Shown here: piece after piece, positions 35,928 through 44,220 of the stretch | Position numbering within the stretch: the stretch's first letter is position 1 | Layout: each line of letters starts with the position of its first letter | Origin: Parvibaculum sp041688015 | GTDB taxonomy: Bacteria > Pseudomonadota > Alphaproteobacteria > Parvibaculales > Parvibaculaceae | Length of the DNA: 64,000 nucleotides | Assembly (NCBI GenBank): GCA_041688015.1 | Contig: JBDNIY010000001.1 | Coordinates: forward strand, 496,001-560,000 | Reading direction: 5' to 3' | Program-made: the position numbers and the translations under genes | The notes under the pieces: model-generated | The model's database searches: none | The model's input: only the letters and a program-made list of their open reading frames with translations | Told to the model about the DNA's origin: nothing

Positions 35928-36323
35928 TCAGACAGGAGGCTCGCGCGCTTGCGTGTGAAGGGCAACGAGGCCGTGGGGAAGGCCGCCGACCAAACTGAAC
36001 AGCGCTGCATCAAACAGCGGCGGCACAATGTTGATGGCTGCAACAAGGGCCATGACGCCGCAATGGTGCATGCAAGAATGGCAATTGTGATGATCGGCGG
36101 GTGCCTGTTGAACGGGCTGGCCGCTGTTATCGACAATGATCTGCTTAGCTTCGCCGCCCGAACAAATAGTGACCTGCATGAAGCCTTGAACGCTTGGCGG
36201 CGCAAGATCGTAGAGGGTAGGGATGGCAACATGAAGGAGCAGGGCTAGGACGGCAAACAGCCCCGCGACCCGGTACCGGGCCGTTTGGAATGTATCGCTG
36301 CCGATATATGCCACTCTGTCCAT
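35928..36323 (-). CDS. DUF2946 protein with Cys/His cluster
   Basis: A 131-residue protein with a membrane helix at about 17-38 (AGLFAVLALLLHVAIPTLYD), a central Cys/His cluster HHNCHSCMHHCG, and a second hydrophobic segment. DUF2946 proteins are found beside TonB receptors and copper proteins and may bind metal in the periplasm. ATG 36323 is preferred because AGGG lies six bases upstream; GTG 36338 has no site. It lies upstream of the receptor in the same direction, about 100 bases away. Confidence 0.75.
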   Translation of the reverse strand: MDRVAYIGSDTFQTARYRVAGLFAVLALLLHVAIPTLYDLAPPSVQGFMQVTICSGGEAKQIIVDNSGQPVQQAPADHHNCHSCMHHCGVMALVAAINIVPPLFDAALFSLVGGLPHGLVALHTQAREPPV

Positions 36324-36492
36324 AAGCCCTGATCTCACGTTACAAGGTTTTCATAAAGGCGCATTTTGTCGCGCGAATAACAAGAATTGTCTGGTGCGGC
36401 ATTCATCCGTTACATGAGGTTAGAAGCGACTGGAAAGCGGGCAATCCTGCGGTTAGAGTGCGCCGGCACAACGAGGCTAAACGACGGACAGA

Positions 36493-38238
36493 ATGAATAT
36501 ATTTCGGCATTTTGAGACACGGATCGAAGCTGCACTGACTAAATTGATGACCGAGGGGGAATTGCCCTCAGGTCTCGATCTTTCGCGTGTCTCGGTCGAA
36601 CCGCCACGCGACCCGTCACATGGCGACCTCTCGACCAACGCCGCGATGGTGCTGGCAAAGCCTGCTGGCACTAATCCGCGTGCACTGGCCGAAAAACTTG
36701 CCGAGCGCCTTAGAGGCGAGGCGGAGGTGACCGAAGTCACTATTGCCGGTCCCGGCTTTATCAACCTGCGCCTGACAAACGAAATTTGGTTGGGCGGTGT
36801 TCTCGATGTATTGAACGCCGGTTCGGCCTATGGCGCGAGCGATCTCGGGGCTGGCAAGGCGATCAACGTCGAATATGTGTCGGCCAACCCGACAGGCCCG
36901 ATGCATGTGGGGCATGTGCGCGGCGCCGTCTTTGGCGATGCGCTGGCCAATCTGCTTGAAAAAGTCGGCTACCGCGTTGGCCGCGAATACTACATCAATG
37001 ATGCTGGCGGTCAGATCGAGGTTTTGGCTCGCAGCGCTTTCATGCGTTATCGCGAAGCCTTGGGCGAGGCCATCACAATTCCGGAAGGTCTCTATCCGGG
37101 CGATTATCTGGTGCCTGTTGGGCAGGCCCTTGCCGCCGCCCATGGCGACAAACTACTGACCCAGCCTGAAGCCGAGTGGCTGCCCATCGTGCGGGACACC
37201 ACCATGGCGATGATGATGGACCTTATCCGCGCTGATCTAGGCCTCCTTGGCATCACCCACGACACGTTTTTTTCCGAGCGCACTCTCCATCAAAGCGGTG
37301 CGGTCGAGGCGGTTCTCAAGCTCCTCGATGACAAAGGGCTCATTTATACCGGCATTCTTGAACGTCCCAAGGGCGAGGCATCTGACGATTGGGAGGAACG
37401 GCCACAAACGCTGTTTCGCTCAACCCAGTTTGGTGATGATCAGGACCGCGCGCTTAAGAAATCCGACGGGTCATGGACCTATTTTGCGCCCGACATCGCT
37501 TACCATTTTGACAAGTTTAAGCGCGGATACACGACGTTAATTGACGTCTGGGGTGCCGATCATTCGGGCTATATCAAACGGGTCAAAGCAGCTGTTGCCG
37601 CTGTGACGGACAACAAGGCGGTGATCGACGTCAAGGTTTGCCAGATGGTGCGCCTATTTCGGGACGGCGAACCCTTCCGCATGTCTAAGCGCGCGGGCGA
37701 TTTCATCACGCTGCGCGAGGTTGTGGAGGAAGTCGGCAAGGATGTCGTTCGTTTTATGATGCTGACCCGCAAAAACGACGCATCCCTTGATTTTGATTTT
37801 GCCAAGGTTATGGAACAATCACGCGATAATCCGGTTTTCTATGTGCAATACGCGCATGCCCGGATCTGCTCAGTGCTACGCAATGCTACCGAACAGGGTT
37901 TTGAACCGACGGATACCCATTTGAAAGCTGCCGATTTTGCGCTTTTGGCTGATGAGGCCGAATTGGGCCTTGTGCGCCTGATGGGAGCTTTTCCCCGCGC
38001 CATCGAGCAGGCCGCCCAAGCCCATGAACCCCATCGGATCGCTTTTGCACTGAACGATTTGGCCTCCGGGTTTCATAGCCTTTGGAACAAAGGCAAGGAC
38101 GATACAGGATTGAGGTTTATTCTGCCGGAGAACCGGGGTGTTACCATGGCGAGGCTCGCACTGATTCGGTCCGCTGCGCTGGTGCTTGCCGCTGGGCTCG
38201 GTGTGCTGGGCGTGGAACCTGCGGAGGAAATGCGCTGA
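36493..38238 (+). CDS. argS: Arginyl-tRNA synthetase
   Basis: A 581-residue class I synthetase for tRNA-Arg. The HIGH motif is MHVGH within NPTGPMHVGHVRGA, and the KMSKS-like loop is RMSKRAGDF. The N-terminal additional domain and the C-terminal DALR anticodon domain (YVQYAHARICSVLRNA onward) are present. Its stop overlaps the next start by one base (TGATG), starting the argS-SPOR-nagZ-scpAB operon. Confidence 0.97.
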   Translation: MNIFRHFETRIEAALTKLMTEGELPSGLDLSRVSVEPPRDPSHGDLSTNAAMVLAKPAGTNPRALAEKLAERLRGEAEVTEVTIAGPGFINLRLTNEIWLGGVLDVLNAGSAYGASDLGAGKAINVEYVSANPTGPMHVGHVRGAVFGDALANLLEKVGYRVGREYYINDAGGQIEVLARSAFMRYREALGEAITIPEGLYPGDYLVPVGQALAAAHGDKLLTQPEAEWLPIVRDTTMAMMMDLIRADLGLLGITHDTFFSERTLHQSGAVEAVLKLLDDKGLIYTGILERPKGEASDDWEERPQTLFRSTQFGDDQDRALKKSDGSWTYFAPDIAYHFDKFKRGYTTLIDVWGADHSGYIKRVKAAVAAVTDNKAVIDVKVCQMVRLFRDGEPFRMSKRAGDFITLREVVEEVGKDVVRFMMLTRKNDASLDFDFAKVMEQSRDNPVFYVQYAHARICSVLRNATEQGFEPTDTHLKAADFALLADEAELGLVRLMGAFPRAIEQAAQAHEPHRIAFALNDLASGFHSLWNKGKDDTGLRFILPENRGVTMARLALIRSAALVLAAGLGVLGVEPAEEMR

Positions 38239-39017
38239 TGTCGCAAGGCGGCCGACAAGACCCAAGTGATGGAAACGGCTACGGCGATGAATACGCCGAA
38301 GACGAAGATGACTACTATACCTATGACGCCACCGATGAGGATGACGAGGGACGTCGGCCGCTGGTCATTTTGGCTATCATCGCCTTGATTGTTGTCTTCG
38401 CAGGTGTCGTCTTTTTGGCTTATAAACAAGGCCTTAAGCAAGGCGCACAGGGTAATCCGCCAATTATTCGCGCAGATAGCGCCCCCGTGAAGGTGGCACC
38501 GGCCAATCCCGGCGGTATCAAAATTCCGCATCAGGACCGCTCCGTCTATGATCGCCTCTCCGGCAGCACCGATACCAACCAACCAGACACTGAACATCTG
38601 TTGCCGACGTCGGAAGAGCCGATGACGATGGCTACGCCGGAAACGGTCGCCCCCTCATCCACCACGCCGGCAATGTCGGCCCCGGCTCCAGCCACTATTG
38701 TGGTCCAACCAGCGCCTGTGACACCCGCCAAGCCTGTGTCAGAACCCGCTGCCGCCGCGGCTCCGTCGAGAGCAGGCGGATATGTGCTCCAACTTGCCGC
38801 CTTCCGCGACGAATCCTCAGCGCGCGCCGCCTTTGCCAAGCTGCAAAACAAATTTCCGGCTCTGAAGACGTTGGGCGCCGATATTCAACGCGCGGACCTC
38901 GGCGCAAAGGGCATCTATTACCGTTTACGCGCTGGTTTTCTTTCCAAGGCAGACGCCACAACGCTGTGCGGCGATCTTGCAGCCAAGGGACAAGCCTGCT
39001 TCGTTCGGCCCAAATAA
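38238..39017 (+). CDS. SPOR-domain membrane protein
   Basis: A 259-residue single-pass protein. The N-terminal 40 residues are acidic and cytoplasmic, followed by a membrane helix (PLVILAIIALIVVFAGVVFL, about 42-61), a Pro/Ala/Thr-rich periplasmic linker, and a C-terminal SPOR domain (YVLQLAAFRDESSARAAFAK to the end). SPOR domains bind stem-stripped peptidoglycan at the septum, so the protein is likely a division-site factor. The start on the TGATG overlap with argS is clear; the frame also runs open upstream inside argS. Confidence 0.9.
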   Translation: MSQGGRQDPSDGNGYGDEYAEDEDDYYTYDATDEDDEGRRPLVILAIIALIVVFAGVVFLAYKQGLKQGAQGNPPIIRADSAPVKVAPANPGGIKIPHQDRSVYDRLSGSTDTNQPDTEHLLPTSEEPMTMATPETVAPSSTTPAMSAPAPATIVVQPAPVTPAKPVSEPAAAAAPSRAGGYVLQLAAFRDESSARAAFAKLQNKFPALKTLGADIQRADLGAKGIYYRLRAGFLSKADATTLCGDLAAKGQACFVRPK

Positions 39018-39031
39018 CTGGCCTAAAAAAG

Positions 39032-40048
39032 ATGCCCGTCAGAGCTGCGATTTACGGATGTGCTGGTCTCCAACTCAGTGACGCGGAGCGGTCCTTTTTT
39101 GCTGAAGCGGAACCTTGGGGCTTCATCATATTCGCACGAAACATTAGCAACCCTTCGCAAGTCTTTGCTTTAACTTCAGAAATGCGAGAAATAACGGGTC
39201 GCGATGTGCCGATTCTGATTGATCAGGAAGGCGGACGCGTTGCCCGGTTTCGCCCGCCACATTGGCGTGCCTATCCACCGGGACGGCGCTACGGCGACCT
39301 CTATACCCGGTGCAGGCAGAACGGTCTTGAGGCCGTTCGTTTGGCAAGCCGTCTGATGGCCAGCGAACTAAATGCAGCCGGGGTCAACGTTAGCTGCCTA
39401 CCGGTTTTAGACATCCCGGTTCCCGGCGCACATGACATCATCGGGGATCGCGCTTACGGCGAAACGCCTGAGCCAGTGATCGCGCTTGCCCGCGCGGCGG
39501 CGGACGGCCTGTTTGAAGGTGGTGTGCTGCCCATCATCAAACACATTCCGGGGCATGGACGTGCCGGGACAGACAGCCATTTGAGCCTTCCCATCGTCAA
39601 TACTGACATAAAAACACTCGAATTGACCGATTTTCAGCCATTTCGAGCTATGGCGGATATGCCAATCGCCATGACCGCTCACGTCGTTTATTCAGCCATC
39701 GACCCCAATGCACCGGCCACCACCTCGCGCAAAGTCATTGCCGACGTCATTCGAGGGATCATTGGTTTTGAGGGCTTGTTGATGTCTGACGATGTCTCCA
39801 TGCAAGCGCTGTCTGGCACAATTGCTGAGCGTACGCGTGCCAGCTTGAAAGCCGGTTGCGACCTGGCGCTCCATTGCAACGGCCAAATGGACGAAATGGA
39901 AATGCTCGCAGGTGAAGTGCCGTTTTTGACCGGCGATGCACTTGCCCGCTCAACCGCCGCCATTGAACGCATGTCAGTTCCTCAAGAGTTCGACGAAACG
40001 GCAGGATTGGCACGATTTACTGAATTAATGGGCTCTTTCTGGGGGTAA
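39032..40048 (+). CDS. nagZ: Beta-N-acetylhexosaminidase (GH3, NagZ)
   Basis: A 338-residue cytoplasmic GH3 enzyme that removes N-acetylglucosamine from peptidoglycan fragments during recycling. The nucleophile/His loop region is KHIPGHGRAGTDSHLSLP; the N-terminal GFIIFARNISNP and IDQEGGRVARFRPPHW match NagZ. The catalytic Asp is in LMSDDVSMQAL. ATG 39032 follows the SPOR gene after 14 bases. The product can feed AmpR-type beta-lactam sensing in some species, but no ampR is seen here. Confidence 0.95.
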   Translation: MPVRAAIYGCAGLQLSDAERSFFAEAEPWGFIIFARNISNPSQVFALTSEMREITGRDVPILIDQEGGRVARFRPPHWRAYPPGRRYGDLYTRCRQNGLEAVRLASRLMASELNAAGVNVSCLPVLDIPVPGAHDIIGDRAYGETPEPVIALARAAADGLFEGGVLPIIKHIPGHGRAGTDSHLSLPIVNTDIKTLELTDFQPFRAMADMPIAMTAHVVYSAIDPNAPATTSRKVIADVIRGIIGFEGLLMSDDVSMQALSGTIAERTRASLKAGCDLALHCNGQMDEMEMLAGEVPFLTGDALARSTAAIERMSVPQEFDETAGLARFTELMGSFWG

Positions 40049-40190
40049 AACACAAAACCGGGTACCCCGTGGTTTGACGGCAGGGTATAAGAACCCATCA
40101 GGGTCCGAACACAGAAATGTGACAAGGTCGAGTGCAGCGGGTGCGGGGCCTGCTGATCTGAACCCACGAAGTCCAGCAATCCAAGGCCAT

Positions 40191-41144
40191 ATGCAGGAAA
40201 CGTCCTCACATAACGAGGCTGACGCCGGAACGCCGCCCCCTTCTGATCCTCAGGAGACGGAGACGTCTGCGCCGGATTCCCCGGATTCCCTAGTTTCAGA
40301 CACCTTTGTCGAAGGGGCACCGCGCAGTCAGACGGAAGCTGAAACCGGCGAAGCGCTAATCGTTGATCTTGATGGATTTGAAGGCCCGCTCGACGTTCTT
40401 TTGCTTCTCGCGCGCAACCAAAAGGTTGATTTAAAACGCATTTCCATCCTCGCACTGGCCGAGCAATATCTCGAATTCATCAATCGCGCCGCTCGGATGG
40501 AACTTGATTTAGCCGCTGATTACCTCGTGATGGCGTCATGGTTGGCCTACCTGAAATCGAAACTGCTGCTGCCACCACCGGAGGAAGAAGAGGGCCCGAG
40601 CGGCGCCGAAATGGCGGCCCGATTGGCCTTCCAGCTTCAGCGGCTAGAGGCCATGCGGACCGCTTCGCAGGCCATTTTTGCTCGCTTAAGGCTTGGTGTG
40701 CATCAGTTTCAGCGCGGTATGCCAGAGGGCGTTCGTGTTGTAAGAACAAGCGAGTATCAAGGAACCCTCTATGATCTTCTTAAGGCGTATTCGGACCAAC
40801 GCCTGAAAACCAATCACGTTTTCTGGGAGCCCAAGAGGCTCCCGATTATGGCGATTGAATTGGCCCGCAAGCGGCTCGAGAACATGCTGGGCATGATGTT
40901 TGACTGGGGCCGCATCGAAGCCTATCTGCCGACCGAGCATATGAGCCCGGAATTGCGCCGTTCGGCTCTCGCCAGTATCTTCAGCGCGGCACTGGTGATG
41001 GCGAAGAATGGCGAGGTAGAGATAAGACAATCAGGGGCTTACCAGCCTTTGTTCATGCGTCGCAAGCGGGGCGAGGTCATCCCCAATGTCGATGAGCCTG
41101 ACGAAGAAGCCAACGAAGCAGAAGACAAATCGACCGAAGAATGA
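40191..41144 (+). CDS. scpA: Segregation and condensation protein A
   Basis: A 317-residue kleisin of the SMC-ScpAB condensin that organises the chromosome. The ScpA core starts VDLDGFEGPLDVLLLLARNQ and includes LAADYLVMASWLAYLKSKLL. A polar acidic tail of about 70 residues precedes it. ATG 40191 with AAGG upstream is preferred over the TTG at 40074, whose extra 39 residues do not resemble ScpA. The stop overlaps the scpB start (ATGA). The smc gene is not in the window. Confidence 0.93.
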   Translation: MQETSSHNEADAGTPPPSDPQETETSAPDSPDSLVSDTFVEGAPRSQTEAETGEALIVDLDGFEGPLDVLLLLARNQKVDLKRISILALAEQYLEFINRAARMELDLAADYLVMASWLAYLKSKLLLPPPEEEEGPSGAEMAARLAFQLQRLEAMRTASQAIFARLRLGVHQFQRGMPEGVRVVRTSEYQGTLYDLLKAYSDQRLKTNHVFWEPKRLPIMAIELARKRLENMLGMMFDWGRIEAYLPTEHMSPELRRSALASIFSAALVMAKNGEVEIRQSGAYQPLFMRRKRGEVIPNVDEPDEEANEAEDKSTEE

Positions 41145-42109
41145 CAGAAGATGAGGCCATGACGGACGATACATCAGCCATCGACGATGCAGACCAGACC
41201 TCGCAAGACGAGCTCGGAAACGAGCACGATTCCGAGCCCTTTCCTGCAGAAAACGAGCCTATTCATGCCGAGGCTTCACAAGGTGAAGACGAGGCAGAAT
41301 TCTCAGGCGAGGGTAACGACGACGGCGATGACGAAGCCGCGAGCGATGACGACGATGATTCGGATCATGCTGAAAGCACTGCCGCAGAAGACGGGGATAG
41401 CGACGAGGCCGACCCATCGAGGGTCGTAAGTTTTCCCGCTAATGCAACCGAGCACGTCGAACTAATCCGCATGGCCGAGGCTCTCTTTTTTGCCGCCGCC
41501 GAACCGCTCGACATCGACACGCTGGCTGCCCGCCTGCCCGAAGGGGCCGACGTGGGCGCGGTCATCGAAGACCTGCAAAAGATGTATGAGGACCGTGGCG
41601 TCAATCTCGTCCGGGTCGCCAACAAATGGATGTTCCGCACCGCCGAAAATCTTGCCTTTCTGATGGAACGCTCTGCCATCACCCAGCGCAAACTGTCGCG
41701 CGCGGCGATGGAGACCTTGGCGATCATTGCCTATCACCAGCCGGTTACGCGCGCCGAAATCGAAGAAATTCGCGGCGTTTCTGTTTCCAAAGGCACCATC
41801 GACGTGCTGATGGAAACCAGCTGGGTGCGGTTGCGCGGGCGCAAACGGACACCGGGGCGGCCTGTGACCTATGGCACGACGGAAGCCTTCCTCGTGCATT
41901 TTGGTTTGGAAAACGTGGGCGATTTACCCGGCCTCGATGATCTGAAATCGTCTGGCCTGCTCGATGGCCGCCTGCCGCCGGGCTTTGAAATTCCCATCCC
42001 AACCGAAGGTGGGGTCGAGGGAGACGGCGAATTCGAGGATGATCCCGCCGAAGAATATGGCACGGCACATGACGAACATCTGGCAGGTGCCGCCGACGAC
42101 GAGGAATAA
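41141..42109 (+). CDS. scpB: Segregation and condensation protein B, with acidic extensions
   Basis: A 322-residue ScpB. The double winged-helix core runs from about 105 (HVELIRMAEALFFAAAEPLD) to about 255, including TLAIIAYHQPVTRAEIEEIR and KGTIDVLMETSWV. A roughly 95-residue N-terminal region is extremely acidic (for example SDDDDDSDHAESTAAEDGDS), and the C-terminus is acidic too. Such tails are common in alphaproteobacterial ScpB, though this one is long. It is coupled to scpA by a 4-base overlap. An in-frame ATG at 41159 is a possible alternative start. Confidence 0.93.
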   Translation: MTEDEAMTDDTSAIDDADQTSQDELGNEHDSEPFPAENEPIHAEASQGEDEAEFSGEGNDDGDDEAASDDDDDSDHAESTAAEDGDSDEADPSRVVSFPANATEHVELIRMAEALFFAAAEPLDIDTLAARLPEGADVGAVIEDLQKMYEDRGVNLVRVANKWMFRTAENLAFLMERSAITQRKLSRAAMETLAIIAYHQPVTRAEIEEIRGVSVSKGTIDVLMETSWVRLRGRKRTPGRPVTYGTTEAFLVHFGLENVGDLPGLDDLKSSGLLDGRLPPGFEIPIPTEGGVEGDGEFEDDPAEEYGTAHDEHLAGAADDEE

Positions 42110-42294
42110 GCGTCCCAACGCGAATAAGCATATGGTGCCCTGTTGGGGTCGAAAAAGGCCAACGGGCCTCCTATATTTGCGTTAGGCTGCGCATCTGAGT
42201 TCAAAACCATGCCGATGGGCCAGGGTCGCCGGGCACATTCAGCGTGAGTGGCGCATAAGCCGCAAATGGGCGAAAGCCCCAAGGAGTATGGCTA

Positions 42295-42537
42295 ATGGGT
42301 ATCGGTTTACCACAACTACTTCTGATCGCGCTCGTCGTTCTCTTGCTGTTCGGTCGGGGCAAAATCTCTGACTTGATGGGCGATGTCGCCAAGGGGATCA
42401 AGAGTTTCAAAAAGGGGCTGGCTGACGACGACGACACGTCCGCCAAGACGACGGATGCTGCTGGCGCCAAGGTCATTGACGGCACCGCGACACACGAAGA
42501 GACCGCAGAGACCAAAGACAAGACCGCCAACGGCTGA
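42295..42537 (+). CDS. tatA: Twin-arginine translocase subunit TatA
   Basis: An 80-residue TatA. The short membrane helix PQLLLIALVVLLLFGRGKIS is followed by the FGRGKI hinge, an amphipathic helix (DLMGDVAKGIKSFKKGL) and a polar tail. TatA oligomers open the pore for folded proteins. AAGGAG lies about 10 bases upstream. A stable hairpin lies between this gene and tatB. The PhoD-type protein at 59469-61554 carries a Tat signal and could have been a substrate before its frame broke. Confidence 0.95.
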   Translation: MGIGLPQLLLIALVVLLLFGRGKISDLMGDVAKGIKSFKKGLADDDDTSAKTTDAAGAKVIDGTATHEETAETKDKTANG

Positions 42538-42556
42538 TGCCGGAGACCTTTGACAG

Positions 42557-42580
42557 AGCCCGCACAAATGAGTGCGGGCT
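42557..42580 (+). other. Hairpin between tatA and tatB
   Basis: AGCCCGCAC (42557-42565) pairs perfectly with GTGCGGGCT (42572-42580) around AAATGA. No T-run follows, so it is not a classical terminator. It may stop 3' decay or set tatA above tatB. Confidence 0.6.
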
Positions 42581-42603
42581 GACGCTTTCCGGGAAGACCC
42601 TTC

Positions 42604-43095
42604 ATGTTCGATTTGGGCTGGTCAGAACTGTTGCTTGTAGCGGTGCTAGCAATCGTATTCATCGGGCCCAAAGACTTGCCCCGTGTCATGCGGACGCTTG
42701 GGCAATATGTGGGCAAGATGAAAGCGATGGCGCGCGAGTTTCAGAACTCGTTTGAAGACCTGGCGCGCGAAACGGAGCTCGACGATTTGCGCAAGCAGGT
42801 GGCCGACCTGCGCGACACGACCATGAAACCGCTGAGCGAACCTCTGGCCGAGATGGAACGGGCCATCAAGAATGCCGGGACCGCGCCGCCCGAGCAGCCC
42901 GTCGAAGAGACAGCGACGTCGCCAGAACGACCGACAGAACTCGCCGCAAAGCCCGATCCCGCCGCGCCAACGTCGCTGGAAAAACAAACTCAGCCAGATC
43001 TGGCGCCACAAGATCCGGCTCCGCAAGACCCAGCCTCGCAAGATCAAGACCCAACCTCGCAAGATCCAGCCTCGCAAAATAAGGGGTCGGCATGA
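42604..43095 (+). CDS. tatB: Twin-arginine translocase subunit TatB
   Basis: A 163-residue TatB. The N-terminal helix MFDLGWSELLLVAVLAIVFI is followed by GPKDLPRVMRTLGQYVGKMK, which is diagnostic for TatB, and a long amphipathic helix. The C-terminal 30 residues are a low-complexity run built on Gln-Asp-Pro-Ala/Thr-Ser (SQDPASQ), encoded by near-identical DNA units at about 43005-43080. TatB with TatC binds the twin-arginine signal. It overlaps tatC by 4 bases (ATGA). Confidence 0.95.
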   Translation: MFDLGWSELLLVAVLAIVFIGPKDLPRVMRTLGQYVGKMKAMAREFQNSFEDLARETELDDLRKQVADLRDTTMKPLSEPLAEMERAIKNAGTAPPEQPVEETATSPERPTELAAKPDPAAPTSLEKQTQPDLAPQDPAPQDPASQDQDPTSQDPASQNKGSA

Positions 43096-43898
43096 GCGAG
43101 CAGCCATTGGAAGATGATGTGGATGCGAGCCGCGCGCCCTTGCTCGACCACCTGATCGAACTGCGCTCTCGCGTCATCAAATCGATGATTGCCATCGCGG
43201 TCGCTTTTTGCGTCTGCTTTTACTTTGCCAGACAGATTTTCAACCTTCTCTTGCACCCCTATGAAGTTGCATCCGGTGATCATGTCGTGCGGCTCATTTA
43301 TACTGCGCCGCAGGAGTTCTTTTTTACTGAAATGAAACTTGCGCTATTTGGGGCGATATTTCTGGCATTCCCCATTCTGGCGACGCAGGTCTATATGTTC
43401 GTGGCACCGGGCCTTTACAAAAATGAACGTCATGCCTTTCTGCCTTATCTGATTGCGACGCCTGTGCTGTTTTTGATCGGCGCGGCGCTGGTTTATTTTG
43501 GCGTCATGCCGCTGGCGCTTAAGTTTTTCATGTCGATGGAACAGACTGGCAGCGACGGCACAGCGGCTATCGAACTGCTGCCGCGCGTCAGCGAATATCT
43601 GGGGCTCATCATGAGTTTCATGCTGGCTTTTGGTGTCTGTTTCCAATTGCCGGTGGTGCTGACACTGCTTGCGCGCATTGGCATTGTGAACGCGGCCATG
43701 CTGCGCAAAGGCCGTCGCTACGCCATTGTGATCGCTTTTTTTGTTGCCGCCGTGCTGACGCCGCCTGATCTGCTGTCTCAACTGATGTTGGGCATTCCAA
43801 CGATCTTGCTTTACGAGCTGTCGATCCTGGCCGTAGTGGTGGTGGAGCGACGGCGCAAGGAGGCCGAGACGGGCGAAGAGGAAGAGACGGACAGCTGA
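43092..43898 (+). CDS. tatC: Twin-arginine translocase subunit TatC
   Basis: A 268-residue TatC with six membrane helices. Conserved elements include LLDHLIELRSRVIKS at the N-terminus, FFTEMKLALFGAIFLAFP, VAPGLYKNERHAFLP and SFMLAFGVCFQLPVVLTLLA. TatC is the signal-peptide receptor of the translocase. It overlaps tatB by 4 bases. The polar charged C-terminal tail (RRRKEAETGEEEETDS) ends just 8 bases before the palindromic repeat cluster. Confidence 0.97.
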   Translation: MSEQPLEDDVDASRAPLLDHLIELRSRVIKSMIAIAVAFCVCFYFARQIFNLLLHPYEVASGDHVVRLIYTAPQEFFFTEMKLALFGAIFLAFPILATQVYMFVAPGLYKNERHAFLPYLIATPVLFLIGAALVYFGVMPLALKFFMSMEQTGSDGTAAIELLPRVSEYLGLIMSFMLAFGVCFQLPVVLTLLARIGIVNAAMLRKGRRYAIVIAFFVAAVLTPPDLLSQLMLGIPTILLYELSILAVVVVERRRKEAETGEEEETDS

Positions 43899-43906
43899 GG
43901 CGGGGA

Positions 43907-43950
43907 CCTCGTCCTTCGAGACGCGGCTTTGCCGCTCCTCAGGATGAGGG
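43907..43950 (+). repeat. Palindromic repeat copy 1 (forward)
   Basis: First forward unit of the cluster. Ends CCTCGTCC/GGATGAGG pair, and the tip stem is GCGGC/GCCGC (43923-43927, 43931-43935). Confidence 0.85.
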
Positions 43951-44007
43951 TTTAGTTTTATGAGTCCTGTGCAGGCGTTGCGTTGCTTTCAATCTCCTAT
44001 CCACTCA

Positions 44008-44050
44008 CCTCATCGCGAGGAGGGCCACTTGGCCCGTCTCGAAGGATGGC
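44008..44050 (-). repeat. Palindromic repeat copy 2 (inverse)
   Basis: Same element inverted. Tip stem GGGCC/GGCCC with loop ACTT. Separated from copy 1 by a spacer carrying TGCGTTGCTTTCAATCTCC. Confidence 0.85.
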
Positions 44051-44064
44051 GGTAAACTCTGAGG

Positions 44065-44111
44065 CCTCGTCCTTCGAGACGGCGCAAGAGCGCCTCCTTG
44101 AGGCATGAGGG
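44065..44111 (+). repeat. Palindromic repeat copy 3 (forward)
   Basis: Forward copy with tip stem GGCGC/GCGCC (44081-44085, 44090-44094), loop AAGA. A three-base longer end (TTGAGGCATGAGGG) marks it from copy 1. Confidence 0.85.
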
Positions 44112-44164
44112 TTTAGTTTGTAGAGTTCTGTGCTGGCGTTGCGTTGCTTTCAATCTCCCCTTCA

Positions 44165-44207
44165 CCTCATCCTGAGGAGGGCCGCTTGGCCCGTCTCGAA
44201 GGATGGC
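44165..44207 (-). repeat. Palindromic repeat copy 4 (inverse)
   Basis: Inverse copy with tip stem GGGCC/GGCCC, loop GCTT. The spacer from copy 3 is nearly the same as that between copies 1 and 2. It ends 13 bases before the GIY-YIG start codon. Confidence 0.85.
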
Positions 44208-44220
44208 CACGAGGTCAAGC

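Noticed and set aside
33701..36338. Siderophore uptake operon with a Fur box
   Set aside because: No Fur-type palindrome was recognised, and the YcnI and DUF2946 neighbours point to copper instead.
40074..40190. N-terminal extension of scpA from TTG 40074
   Set aside because: The extra residues do not resemble ScpA, and ATG 40191 has a proper ribosome site.
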